A DNA stretch of 64,000 bases from VFMC01 sp963791635 (GTDB lineage Bacteria; Actinomycetota; Acidimicrobiia; Acidimicrobiales; Ilumatobacteraceae). The notes beneath the pieces were generated by a model, which had not been told where the DNA came from, made no database searches, and worked only from the letters and a program-made list of their open reading frames with translations. Made by a program: the position numbers and the translations under genes. The DNA lies in assembly GCA_963791635.1 (NCBI GenBank), contig CAWBTC010000001.1, forward strand, positions 1 through 64,000. The letters run 5' to 3'. Of the stretch, positions 8,472-16,385 are shown in pieces (positions within the stretch are counted from its first letter, which is position 1; every line of letters starts with the position of its first letter).

Positions 8472-9560
8472 ATGGAACGCTTCGGCCTGGTCGGTCTCCC
8501 CAACGCGGGCAAGAGCTCGTTGTACAACGCCCTCACCGGAGGCGGTGCGCTCGCAGCGCCTTACCCCTTCGCGACGAAGGACCCCAACATCGGCGTGGCC
8601 AAGGTGCCCGATGACCGACTCGACCGTCTCTCGGCGATGTCGAAGTCGAAGAACACCGTGCATGCCTCAGTGCAGGTGGTCGACATCGGCGGCCTGGTCG
8701 AGGGTGCGTCGAAAGGTGAGGGACTCGGCAACAAGTTCCTCGCCAACATCCGCGAGGTCGATGCGATCGTGCTCGTGTTGCGGGCCTTCGAAGACGATGA
8801 CGTGACCGGTCCGAGCGATCCGCTCGACCACCTTCAGGTCGTGGAGATCGAGCTTGCGCTCGCCGACCTCGAGACCGTCGGAAAGCGCCTCAATCAGGCC
8901 ACCCGCCAGAGCAAGCTCGACAAGACGTTGGGCGACGAGATCGAGGCACTGCAGAAGGCGTACGACTCGCTGAGCGAGGGCCGTCCGTTGTATCGAGCCG
9001 GACTCAAGGCCGATCACAAGGAGATCCTGGCACCGCACTTCCTGCTGACCAACCGCCGCGTGCTGGTGGTGGTGAACGTGGGCGACAACGATCTCGACCG
9101 CATCCCCGAGATCGAGCAGCGCGTCCGCGACGAGATGACGTCCGCCGGCGACAACGTCGAGGTGATCGGCATGTGCGTGCAACTCGAGGCCGAGGCCGCC
9201 ACGATCGCGGATCCGGTGGAGCGGGCCGAGATGCTGGAGGGTTTCGGGATGGGCGAAGGTGCTTTGTTCCGCATGGTTCGCTCGGCGTACCACCTGCTCG
9301 GGCTGCGCACCTACCTCACCACCGGCGAGAAGGAGTCGCGGGCGTGGACCTTCTATGCCGGCTCCAGCGCCCCCGAATGCGCCGGCCGGATCCACACCGA
9401 CTTCCAGCGCGGCTTCATCAAGGCCGAGGTGATCCACTGGGACGAGCTGCTCGAGATCGGCTCATGGAACAAGGCCAAAGAACTCGGCAAGATCCGAGTC
9501 GAAGGTAAGGACTACCACCCCCTCGACGGCGACGTGATGGAGTTCCGCTTCAACGTGTAA
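8472..9560 (+). CDS. ychF: YchF/Obg-like ATPase
   Basis: Full-length (362 aa). The P-loop GLPNAGKSS is at residues ~7-15 and switch II DIGGLVEGAS at ~73. The coiled-coil insertion lies at ~130-170. The C-terminal TGS domain contains HTDFQRGFIKAEVI. YchF binds ribosomes and hydrolyses ATP, linked to redox and translation stress. Its last five codons and the following bases are duplicated at 14711, marking one edge of an accessory island. It is transcribed away from the PHP gene. Confidence 0.97.
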   Translation: MERFGLVGLPNAGKSSLYNALTGGGALAAPYPFATKDPNIGVAKVPDDRLDRLSAMSKSKNTVHASVQVVDIGGLVEGASKGEGLGNKFLANIREVDAIVLVLRAFEDDDVTGPSDPLDHLQVVEIELALADLETVGKRLNQATRQSKLDKTLGDEIEALQKAYDSLSEGRPLYRAGLKADHKEILAPHFLLTNRRVLVVVNVGDNDLDRIPEIEQRVRDEMTSAGDNVEVIGMCVQLEAEAATIADPVERAEMLEGFGMGEGALFRMVRSAYHLLGLRTYLTTGEKESRAWTFYAGSSAPECAGRIHTDFQRGFIKAEVIHWDELLEIGSWNKAKELGKIRVEGKDYHPLDGDVMEFRFNV

Positions 9561-9611
9561 CAGGGGTTTCGCGATCTGCGGCGATTCGGCCGCAGTGTCT
9601 CTGACCTGGTC
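9542..9611 (+). repeat. 70-bp direct repeat, left copy, at the ychF 3' end (att-like)
   Basis: It starts in the last codons of ychF (GTTCCGCTTCAACGT), crosses the stop and continues for 51 bp. It matches 14711-14780 at 64 of 70 positions, with an uninterrupted 30-bp identical core at 9561-9590. The pair brackets about 5.1 kb of accessory genes. Confidence 0.9.
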
Positions 9612-9717
9612 TTTTGTGTCCTTCTAGGTGCGTTCAGTTTCGCCCTGTTCGTTTGGAGGAAGGACCTGAGAAGGACCAATCCGGGACCAAGCCGGTCACG
9701 AGGGGTCGTCGCGAGGG

Positions 9718-9930
9718 TCAGTAGCCGAAGGTCCAACCGGGCCACTCAGCCACCTCGACGAGCTTCAGCACCTCCTCCTTGAGGCGGCCGCCGATCGGCA
9801 GCAGTTCGTAGTTGAAGACGCCGATCGGCCCCTCCAATTTCTCATCCATGATGTGCACGTTGATGATCTCGCCGGTCTCGATCTCCAGCTCCACCTCGAC
9901 GGGCACCCGGTACGTCACGTACACCACCAT
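9718..9930 (-). CDS. Small hypothetical protein, 70 aa
   Basis: The start at ATG 9930 is chosen because AAGGAGG lies 5 bp upstream, an excellent Shine-Dalgarno; a longer frame to 10014 exists. The product has alternating strands (VVYVTYRVPVEVELEIETG) with many Glu/Val, a middle HIMDEKLEGPIGVFNYELLP and a C-terminal WPGWTFGY. No known family. It is divergent from the DUF4143 ATPase across a 165-bp region holding four iterons, so it may share their control. Confidence 0.6.
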   Translation of the reverse strand: MVVYVTYRVPVEVELEIETGEIINVHIMDEKLEGPIGVFNYELLPIGGRLKEEVLKLVEVAEWPGWTFGY

Positions 9931-9991
9931 CACGGCCTCCTTGTCTGTCGACGGCAAGCCTCGCTCGAGGGTGTCACAACGATCCGAGGCC

Positions 9992-10072
9992 GGGACGATC
10001 GTGAAGCCAGACATGGGACGATCATGTAAAGAGCATTGGGACGATCATGCAAGTTGGAGCGGGACGATTCGT
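9992..10072. promoter_or_regulatory. Four iterons GGGACGATCRTG, 23-bp period
   Basis: GGGACGATC(A/G)TG starts at 9992, 10015 and 10038, and a diverged GGGACGATTCGT at 10061, each exactly 23 bp apart, with 11 unrelated bases between. The array sits mid-way between two divergent start codons, an operator-like position. A 23-bp period (just over two helical turns) would put bound proteins on nearly the same face. Confidence 0.75.
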
Positions 10073-10095
10073 CGGTTTGAGCTAGGCTGGAAGCC

Positions 10096-11379
10096 GTGAT
10101 TCCGACGATCGAGCACGTGGAACGGTGGGCCGATCCGTTCATCGACCGGCTGCTCGACGAAGAGCCGGCGATCCTGCTCGAAGGCCCCCGGGGATCCGGC
10201 AAGTCCACGCTGCTCCGCTCGATCGCCCATCGACGGAACGCACTCGTGCTCGACCTCGACGACGACAGCGTGCTCCAGCTCGTTCGTGAGGACGTCGGAT
10301 CTGCGCTGGCATCGCCAGGGCTCGTAGCGATCGACGAGTTCCATCGCGCCCCGGAGGTGCTCTCCTACGTCAAGCGCGTCGTCGACCGCCAAGGCGGGGC
10401 GGCCCGGTTCCTGCTCGCCGGGTCGGTGAGCTCGTTCCTGTTGCCGCCCGGGACCGAAACGCTCACCGGTCGAGCACATCGGCTCTCGCTCATGCCGCTC
10501 GCCGCGGCCGAGATCTTCGGTGCGAAGCATCGGTGGTTGGCCGAGCTGCTCAGCGACGGCGAGCCGCGCAACTTCCGCACGACCCTCGAACGAGCCGACG
10601 TCTTCGACGTGGTCGCCGCAGGGGGCTACCCGGCAGCCCTCCGGCGTACCACGCCGGCCCAACGAACCCGCTGGTTCGCGAGCTACCTCGCGACCGTGAC
10701 CGATCGCGATCTGCCCGACCTCATCGACGTCCGCCACTCGGGGGCGCTGTCACGGCTCTACCGGCTCATCGCCCAACGGACCTCATCGACGGTGGTCAAC
10801 ACCGAACTGTCACAAGCCCTCGACGTCACCCAGCCGACAGCGTCCTCGTACCGACGGCTGCTGGAGCGCCTGTACCTGACGACCGAGCTGCCCGGCTGGA
10901 CGGTCGGCGTCTCGGCCAAGACCGGGCACCGAGCGAAGGTCCACGTCACCGACACCGGGCTCGCGGCCGGTGTCCTGTCGCTCTCGGCGCAACGCCTGGC
11001 CACCGCTGCGATGGGCGGTGCGTTCCTCGAATCGTTCGTGGTCGCCGAACTGACACGGCAGGCGACCACCATCGACGAAGCGCTCACGTTCGCCCACTTC
11101 CGCGATCGCTCGGGGGTCGAGGTCGACGTCATCATCGAACGCCCCGACGGCAGCGTGGTGGCCATCGAAGTGAAGTCCGCCCGATCCGTGAACCAGCGCG
11201 ACGCCAGTGGCCTGACGTTCCTTCGGGATCGCCTCGGCGATCGGTTCCAGTGCGGCATCCTGTTCCACACGGGTCCACTCACCGCACGCCTCGGTGAGCG
11301 GGTGTGGGCGGTCCCGGTCGCCGCACTGTGGGACGGAACAGCCGGAGCCGCGAGCTCCTCGAAGGACGACAGATCGTGA
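10096..11379 (+). CDS. AAA+ ATPase with DUF4143 C-terminal nuclease-like domain
   Basis: GTG start; 427 aa. Walker A EGPRGSGKST lies near residue 30 and Walker B GLVAIDEFHRAP near 75, followed by sensor strand FLLAGSVSSFLLP. A winged-helix-like segment (STVVNTELSQALDVTQPTAS) sits near 240. The C-terminal DUF4143 domain contains GVEVDVIIE and VVAIEVKSA, a PD-(D/E)XK-type core. Proteins of this class are common in genomic islands; their role is unsettled, with DNA or toxin-antitoxin-like functions proposed. It overlaps the XRE gene by 4 bp (GTGA). Confidence 0.88.
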   Translation: MIPTIEHVERWADPFIDRLLDEEPAILLEGPRGSGKSTLLRSIAHRRNALVLDLDDDSVLQLVREDVGSALASPGLVAIDEFHRAPEVLSYVKRVVDRQGGAARFLLAGSVSSFLLPPGTETLTGRAHRLSLMPLAAAEIFGAKHRWLAELLSDGEPRNFRTTLERADVFDVVAAGGYPAALRRTTPAQRTRWFASYLATVTDRDLPDLIDVRHSGALSRLYRLIAQRTSSTVVNTELSQALDVTQPTASSYRRLLERLYLTTELPGWTVGVSAKTGHRAKVHVTDTGLAAGVLSLSAQRLATAAMGGAFLESFVVAELTRQATTIDEALTFAHFRDRSGVEVDVIIERPDGSVVAIEVKSARSVNQRDASGLTFLRDRLGDRFQCGILFHTGPLTARLGERVWAVPVAALWDGTAGAASSSKDDRS

Positions 11380-11672
11380 TAGCACCAAGCCAGGACGCGC
11401 GCTCCGGGGCGGGCGCCGACAACACGGAGCCTCCCGGCTCAGATCTCGCGGCCGCTGTTGGGATGATGCTGCGAGACGAGCGCCGCCGGCTCGGCCGGAC
11501 GCAGCGGGACGTCGCGGCACACGCTCGGACAAGTGCTGCGACCATCTCTCGCATGAAACGCGGTGACCCTCACGTGCGGATCGCCACGGTGGACCGGATC
11601 TCGACGTCGCTTCGCATCGAGTTCACCTTCAGGTTCTCCCGTCGAGGCCGCACCGCAACCCCCGAGGCGTGA
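11376..11672 (+). CDS. XRE-family helix-turn-helix regulator, 98 aa
   Basis: GTG 11376 overlaps the ATPase stop (GTGA), supporting this start. The HTH is clear: AAAVGMMLRDERRRLGRTQR, then DVAAHARTSAATISRMKRGD as the recognition helix region, then VRIATVDRISTSLRIEFTF. The C-terminus is short and basic. It probably regulates the island operon, and the iterons upstream are a candidate target. The coupled gene order ATPase-XRE-nucleotidyltransferase resembles toxin-antitoxin style modules. Confidence 0.85.
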   Translation: MIAPSQDARSGAGADNTEPPGSDLAAAVGMMLRDERRRLGRTQRDVAAHARTSAATISRMKRGDPHVRIATVDRISTSLRIEFTFRFSRRGRTATPEA

Positions 11673-11679
11673 GACATCG

Positions 11680-12229
11680 ATGGACCAGCCAACTGTCATC
11701 TACGAGACCGTCCACGGGAGCACTGCCTACGGGCTCGCCGCGCGCCGGCTCGGACGTCGATGTGAAGGGCGTCGTCATCGGTCCCTCAGGCTGGTACCTC
11801 GGGTGGACCGGCGGACCGGAGCAGATCGATCTCTCATCCGACCACGTCCGCTACGACATCCGGAAGTTCTTCCGCCTCGCCGTGGACGCCAATCCCACGG
11901 TGCTCGAGCTGCTCTGGACTCGCGACGAGGACCACCTGGTCGTGACCGATGCCGGCCGGCGCCTCATCGAGGCACGGGACGGTTTCCTGTCCCAGCGGGT
12001 GGCGGAACGCTTCGGACGCTACGCACTCGCCCAGCTGAAGCGGATCCGGACACATCGTGCATGGCTCCACTCCCCGCCCGCCGGCACGCCGACGCGCGGC
12101 CAGTTCGGACTGCCCGATCGGACCGTGATTCCAGCCGACCAACTGGCTGCCGCCGAGGCGCTGCTCGAGGCGGGCGAGCGCGACGCCGCTGACGTCTCAC
12201 CGAACTTCATCGAGGTGTTGAACCGCTGA
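11680..12229 (+). pseudogene. YcgL/COG3541-type nucleotidyltransferase, frameshifted
   Basis: From ATG 11680 the frame reads MDQPTVIYETVHGSTAYGLA, the start of a polymerase-beta-type nucleotidyltransferase, then breaks near 11741. In the next frame the continuation GSDVDVKGVVIGPSGWYLG and YDIRKFFRLAVDANPTVLEL is intact to 12229. Removing one base from the GCCGCGCGCC run restores a single 182-aa frame with the GS-x(n)-GSDVD catalytic signature. The C-terminus also looks shorter than the ~250 aa usual for the family. It is either a decayed gene or a base-calling error. Confidence 0.75.
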
Positions 12230-12232
12230 GAC

Positions 12233-12619
12233 TCAGGCCTCGAATCGAGCCTCGGCCGCGGCGAGCAGCTGGCGGGGCCAGCGAACGCAGCTCGTCGCCT
12301 CGGCCGCGCTGACGTCGACGCTCTCGTAGCCCGCCTGGGTCTTGCGATCAAGCGCCCGCTTGAGCGCCGTTGCGAGGCTGGCGTCGACCTGGCGCAGAAG
12401 ATCAACAGCTGACACGTGGTTACTGTCGCTCGACCGCTCGGCGAGCGCATGGCAGGTGATCGCGTCCGCGGCCGCAATAGCGGCATGGATCGCGCAGGTT
12501 GCGACAACGTCTGGTGCGTCGAGCAGCTCCGCCGCCTCGAGGAACTGACGCGCGTCGACGAGACGCTGGCGCGCCTGCTGCACGTCACACGGCTTGCGGG
12601 CGCCCTTGCCCCGACTCAT
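12233..12619 (-). CDS. HEPN-domain protein (toxin of HEPN/MNT pair)
   Basis: ATG 12619 overlaps the MNT stop (ATGA), fixing the start. The 128-aa all-helical protein contains QARQRLVDARQFLEAAELL, then CAIHAAIAAADAITCHALAE and ERSSDSNHVSAVDLLRQV, where Arg-x5-His fits the HEPN RNase motif Rx4-6H. HEPN partners of minimal nucleotidyltransferases are typically RNA-targeting toxins. It sits downstream of and coupled to its presumed antitoxin. Confidence 0.85.
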   Translation of the reverse strand: MSRGKGARKPCDVQQARQRLVDARQFLEAAELLDAPDVVATCAIHAAIAAADAITCHALAERSSDSNHVSAVDLLRQVDASLATALKRALDRKTQAGYESVDVSAAEATSCVRWPRQLLAAAEARFEA

Positions 12620-13221
12620 CGTTGACGCCCCAGCAACGAAGCGGTGCCACCGGCCAGAGCAATTCCGTCGAGCCGGATCTGCTCGACAATTGGGTTCTTG
12701 GCTCGAACCAGCTTGCGCCACGACGACGGCGAGTGCTCGACAAGCTGCAAGTCGTTGCCAGTCCAGGAGCGAACGTCGGCCTGGAGACGCGACAGACGCT
12801 CGTGCAGGTCATGTGACTGGAGGTCGTCGGCGACGATCAGAAGGTCGACGTCCGAGTCGCTATCGGCGTCGCCGCGAGCCACGGACCCGAACAGCCAGGC
12901 GCCTTTGAGTTCGGGCCATGCGGACAGCCGCTCGCGCAGTCGCCGGATCAGCTCGCCTCGCAGACCCGCCAGAGCCAGCACCGGCCCGGCGGCGAGGTGG
13001 TCCCGGTTCAGCACAACCATCGACGATCGGCCGGCGACCGTCTCGCTCACCAGTCCAGCCTGGATGAGTTCCTCGATGACGGCGCTGGCGTTGCCGGGAG
13101 CAACGCCGGCAGCTGCAGCGAGCCGCCGCCGAGTGACAGGCTGCTCGAGCCGGGCAAGCGCCTGCAGCAGCGCGCCGCGGACGGCGGGTGCGACGTCAAG
13201 AACGGGTGAGCCCAGATCCAT
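12616..13221 (-). CDS. MNT nucleotidyltransferase fused to winged HTH (antitoxin)
   Basis: 201 aa. Residues ~15-85 form a MarR/ArsR-like winged helix (QPVTRRRLAAAAGVAPGNAS, then AVIEELIQAGLVSETVAG). The nucleotidyltransferase domain has LFGSVARGDADSDSDVDLLI at ~110-130 with the GSx(n)DxD catalytic signature. In HEPN/MNT systems the MNT partner modifies (AMPylates) and silences the HEPN RNase; the fused HTH suggests it also represses its own promoter. A perfect palindrome lies 34 bp upstream of the start. Confidence 0.87.
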   Translation of the reverse strand: MDLGSPVLDVAPAVRGALLQALARLEQPVTRRRLAAAAGVAPGNASAVIEELIQAGLVSETVAGRSSMVVLNRDHLAAGPVLALAGLRGELIRRLRERLSAWPELKGAWLFGSVARGDADSDSDVDLLIVADDLQSHDLHERLSRLQADVRSWTGNDLQLVEHSPSSWRKLVRAKNPIVEQIRLDGIALAGGTASLLGRQR

Positions 13222-13254
13222 GCCGCCATTCTACTCCAAGTACGATCTGAAACA

Positions 13255-13281
13255 AGATCATATGATCTCTTTCTAGATCAT
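13255..13281. promoter_or_regulatory. Palindromic operator upstream of the HEPN/MNT operon
   Basis: A perfect 14-bp palindrome AGATCATATGATCT (13255-13268) is followed by a further half-site AGATCATACG at 13275. The segment 13230-13285 is conspicuously AT-rich for this genome. Its position just upstream of the MNT start at 13221 fits an autoregulatory operator for the HTH-MNT protein. Confidence 0.6.
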
Positions 13282-14072
13282 ACGTGAGGCACGTTTGCTC
13301 GAGACGTCACCAGAGAGGACCAGTCCTCCCACCGCTCCCGCGCTGCCCGCCAGAGCACAGATGCAACAATCGGGCGACGACTCGCATCCACGGCCGCCAC
13401 CCAGAGCACGTCGACGCCGCCACCCAGGTCGACCGGATCAGGCGGTGGCGCACCGGCGTCTCGAAGCGACATGCTCGCCAACCCAGCCGAACCGTCCACC
13501 CAGACGAACAGATGCCGTTCGTCGACGTCCTCAGCGGCCGCGAGCTTTCCGCGGTTCGGTTCGAGCTCGCTCATCGCTGCCTCAACGGCCGCGGCCGCCG
13601 CAACGGTTCCACCGCTCGATGTCGTGAATGTGACCGCCGACAGTGCCGGCTCCGGAGCGAAGCTCACCCGCCGGACCCCCAACGATGCGAGTGTCTCGGC
13701 CGCTTTGCGCCGAGGGTCGGCGCGATTCCATCGGATGTCTTCCACGTCGGCGAAGCCGCCAGGAAATTCCGGAAGAAGCTTCGGAAGTCGCTTCCAGAGC
13801 TCGTTCCGATTCGCGGCCGGATCGACGTCCACGAGGTAGGTGCCGCCGAGCCCGGGAACCTCTCGGTAGTGATCGTCCTTCCGCCAGAACGCCAGCATGT
13901 CGCGGTCCGAGTGCATCGTCACCTCGAGCGCGATGCGCCGGCCGTCTCGACAACGAAGGTCCCAGTCGTACCGACCATCACCTTGGCCAGGGCCGTCATG
14001 AGGCAGCGCGACGGCATCGAGCAACTCGGCCAGGAGGGCGGCCGCTACGAGTTCATCGGAGCGCACGTGCAA
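13278..14072 (-). CDS. Hypothetical protein with possible endonuclease-like core
   Basis: 264 aa from a TTG start at 14072 (GTG 14066 is the alternative). Near residue 35, GRYDWDLRCRDGRRIALEVT resembles the Asp and Glu-x-Thr strands of restriction-endonuclease folds, but I cannot confirm a complete active site. The rest is alpha/beta with a C-terminal Trp-rich helix (SVLWRAARERWEDWSSL). No family recognised. Its stop lies next to the MNT operator, so it runs towards that promoter in the same orientation. Confidence 0.6.
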   Translation of the reverse strand: MHVRSDELVAAALLAELLDAVALPHDGPGQGDGRYDWDLRCRDGRRIALEVTMHSDRDMLAFWRKDDHYREVPGLGGTYLVDVDPAANRNELWKRLPKLLPEFPGGFADVEDIRWNRADPRRKAAETLASLGVRRVSFAPEPALSAVTFTTSSGGTVAAAAAVEAAMSELEPNRGKLAAAEDVDERHLFVWVDGSAGLASMSLRDAGAPPPDPVDLGGGVDVLWVAAVDASRRPIVASVLWRAARERWEDWSSLVTSRANVPHV

Positions 14073-14118
14073 ACGCTATCGATAGTCCGATCGGCGCGAG
14101 GCGACAAGACTGTCGGTC

Positions 14119-14604
14119 ATGACCGACGGCGTCCGCCACAGCTTCAACCTCTTCGCCGACGATTTCCAGTTCTATCTGCAGGACGACGACCGTACGGCCG
14201 GTGTAGACGGCGACGCATGGACCCCTGAGGCGATGACTGCCCGCGTGGCCAACGGCGACCGGTTCGTAGCGATCGGCGCCGCGCGCAACCTCGAAGTGCC
14301 GGTCACCGTCGAGCTGGCCGATCGCTCGTCGGAGGTCGACCCCGGCGCATCACACGTCGTGGAAGCCGACTTGGTCGTGTCGACAGGCCGCGTGGTGGTT
14401 GCCGGATGCACCGACGAATTCGAGCGCGCCGCCCGCATCCCTGTCGAAGTCGGCCGCTACCGAGTGCGGGTTACCTACCGCTTGCGATCCGGTGACGACG
14501 ACGGATTCGGTGACTACTACGACTACGTCGTCGAACTCTGGCCAACGACCGTGAACTCCCCCAGGCGAGTCGTCGTGCAAGGGCCGGAGCCCTGGGCGGG
14601 CTGA
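14119..14604 (+). CDS. Hypothetical protein, 161 aa
   Basis: It starts at ATG 14119 and is divergent from the previous gene (46 bp). It begins SFNLFADDFQFYLQDDD and continues as a mostly beta protein with FVAIGAARNLEVPVTVELAD and GRYRVRVTYRL, ending in YYDYVVELWP. This is the sort of small beta-sandwich found in immunity-type proteins, but I do not recognise the family. It is the last gene before the right repeat. Confidence 0.6.
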   Translation: MTDGVRHSFNLFADDFQFYLQDDDRTAGVDGDAWTPEAMTARVANGDRFVAIGAARNLEVPVTVELADRSSEVDPGASHVVEADLVVSTGRVVVAGCTDEFERAARIPVEVGRYRVRVTYRLRSGDDDGFGDYYDYVVELWPTTVNSPRRVVVQGPEPWAG

Positions 14605-14710
14605 CTGCAGCCCCAGCACACCCAACGAGCCGCGTACTTCCTGCGAACTCGGCCACGTGACTGAGCTGCAGCGTCGCAGGTCAGAGGCTACGAATCGACC
14701 GCTCTCCGAC

Positions 14711-14780
14711 GTTCCGCTTCAACGTCTAGCAGGGGTTTCGCGATCTGCGGCGATTCGGCAGCAGTGCCTCTGAACCGGTC
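14711..14780 (+). repeat. 70-bp direct repeat, right copy (displaced ychF 3' end)
   Basis: It aligns to 9542-9611 at 64 of 70 positions. It preserves the final ychF codons FRFNV and a stop (TAG here, TAA at the left), so it looks like the original end of the gene pushed aside by an insertion. The bases between 14605 and 14710 carry no gene. Confidence 0.9.
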
Positions 14781-14801
14781 CTTCAGCTCGCGTCGCGCCG
14801 A

Positions 14802-16385
14802 TCAGACGCCGTGGTCGACCGATGCTTCGGCAATGTCGCTGGCGTTGCGGTGCCGGCGGCTCGAGCGTCGAACGGCAACTCGCAGCGCGTGTCGTGTCTG
14901 TGCGACGAGTTGCCCGGCGGACGAGCGTGTGCTCTTGACGAGAGTCGACGACGCCAGTCGGGCCCGCCTCCCGACGGCGACCACCGGTTTGAGCAAGGCG
15001 CGTGTCCGTGACGCCGCTGCTCGCACTCCCGCGGTCACGCGACGCGCCGCGCTCCTGACCACGCGACCAGCGGCCCGAATCGGTCTTCCCGCCACTCGTG
15101 TTCCGGCAGTGATGACATGTCTGGCTCGGCCAACGAGCGCGCCAACCCCGCCCATCAGCCGCCTACCGCCGCTTCGGACTCGACGGAAGCCGAGGGCGAG
15201 GACCGTGCCGATACGGCGAGCCACGCCGGCGACGCCACGAGATACGGAGGCAGCGCCATGAGCGATCGCATCCGCAGCTCGCCGAACGGGCTTCACGACA
15301 GCTCGGCCGATCGCGGCAAGGCTCTGGCCTATCCGCCGAACTACTCGGAGCGAGAGGCGGGCAGCGCGCCCGAGGGGGCCATTCAGCCGTATCCACACGG
15401 CTCGGACAGCTCGACCGGAACCCGCGGCCAGCCTCGTGAGCCGAGCGCCGATACTTCGGGCGAGGGCGACGATCACGCCGGCCACCCGGCCGACAGAGTG
15501 ACCCAAGCGCCGCAACACAGAGCCAACCGAGCGTGACAACGCGCGAGCCGTACGAGCCAACGCCGCAAGGACGCGCGAGACCGGTCTCACAATCGATCGG
15601 ACGACGTTTGCGACACCGTGGCCGAACCGACGAATGAGACCGAGCAGGAAGCGGCCTCCTTGCCGGGCGGGAACGATGACACGGCGCCAACCTCCCCGAG
15701 CGGCCCGGCCGATCACTCTGGCCATCCCACGCGCCGCCACCGCAAACCGGCGCCACACACCTCGGATGGCGATCGCGCTGGCACGAGCCCCGCCTCGGCC
15801 GACCACCAGGACGCGGCGGATGACGCCGCCGATGCCACGGGCGACTTGCCGAATCGTGGCTGCGACTGCCCGTCCAGCGCTTCGCAGCGCGAGGCCGAGA
15901 CGACGAGCGAGAGCAGCGACAGGGCGTCCGATCGCTCGGCCGAGCTGACCGAGGCGTCGAGCAACGGCCAGCAGTGGACGCGTCAAACTGCTCCACATGC
16001 TTCTGGCTGCCGACGCGACGCGGCGGGCGAGCGCAACCACTCCGCGGCCGAGTCGTCGGCTCAACGACCTCACGGCGGCTACAACCCGTCGTCCGGCACC
16101 GACGAGAGCCCGGAACGGGACGAGCAGCAGTGAACCCACTCTGCGCACCGCTGAAGCGACTCGGCGGCCCCCGGCCGACAGCAGCTCTCCGACAGCTCTC
16201 GCGCTCGCCGGGATCGCCTTCGTGACGAGCGCTTTGCCGCCCTCCCAGACCGCGACGAACGGCGCGAGCGGAACCGCGATGAGCTTCGCAAGCAGCCCGA
16301 GCTCGGGATCAGGCTGCACCACGGACGTCGTCTCCGGTGCGCCGCTCGTCGTCGGGTGGTCCGAGTCCCGAGGGTCAGGCTTCAT
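14802..16385 (-). CDS. Arginine-rich amphipathic repeat protein, 527 aa, unknown function
   Basis: ATG 16385 overlaps the upstream gene by 11 bp. After a normal ~50-residue N-terminus, the protein is a long series of helical segments of about 11 residues in the style GRAVAALARRLG and RPLLAVARRLGQLGRAIG. Ala, Val and Leu alternate with Arg pairs. Acidic residues are almost absent between residues ~70 and ~500, so it is strongly cationic and amphipathic. Only the termini contain Asp/Glu. It could coat a membrane, a polyphosphate or DNA surface, but nothing here proves a role. The regular hydrophobic pattern argues that the frame is real rather than a GC artefact. Confidence 0.65.
   Translation of the reverse strand: MKPDPRDSDHPTTSGAPETTSVVQPDPELGLLAKLIAVPLAPFVAVWEGGKALVTKAIPASARAVGELLSAGGRRVASAVRRVGSLLLVPFRALVGAGRRVVAAVRSLSRRLGRGVVALARRVASAARSMWSSLTRPLLAVARRLGQLGRAIGRPVAALARRLGLALRSAGRAVAATIRQVARGIGGVIRRVLVVGRGGARASAIAIRGVWRRFAVAARGMARVIGRAARGGWRRVIVPARQGGRFLLGLIRRFGHGVANVVRSIVRPVSRVLAALARTARALSRSVGSVLRRLGHSVGRVAGVIVALARSIGARLTRLAAGSGRAVRAVWIRLNGPLGRAARLSLRVVRRIGQSLAAIGRAVVKPVRRAADAIAHGAASVSRGVAGVARRIGTVLALGFRRVRSGGRRLMGGVGALVGRARHVITAGTRVAGRPIRAAGRVVRSAARRVTAGVRAAASRTRALLKPVVAVGRRARLASSTLVKSTRSSAGQLVAQTRHALRVAVRRSSRRHRNASDIAEASVDHGV

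Noticed and set aside
9992..10072. Degenerate CRISPR or phage origin
   Set aside because: The repeat is 12 bp with 11-bp gaps, far below CRISPR size, and no replication gene is adjacent; an operator is simpler.
15117..16133. Plus-strand small genes opposite the Arg-rich protein
   Set aside because: They are Ser/Asp/Arg-rich with no hydrophobic core, as expected from the antisense of Arg/Ala codons.
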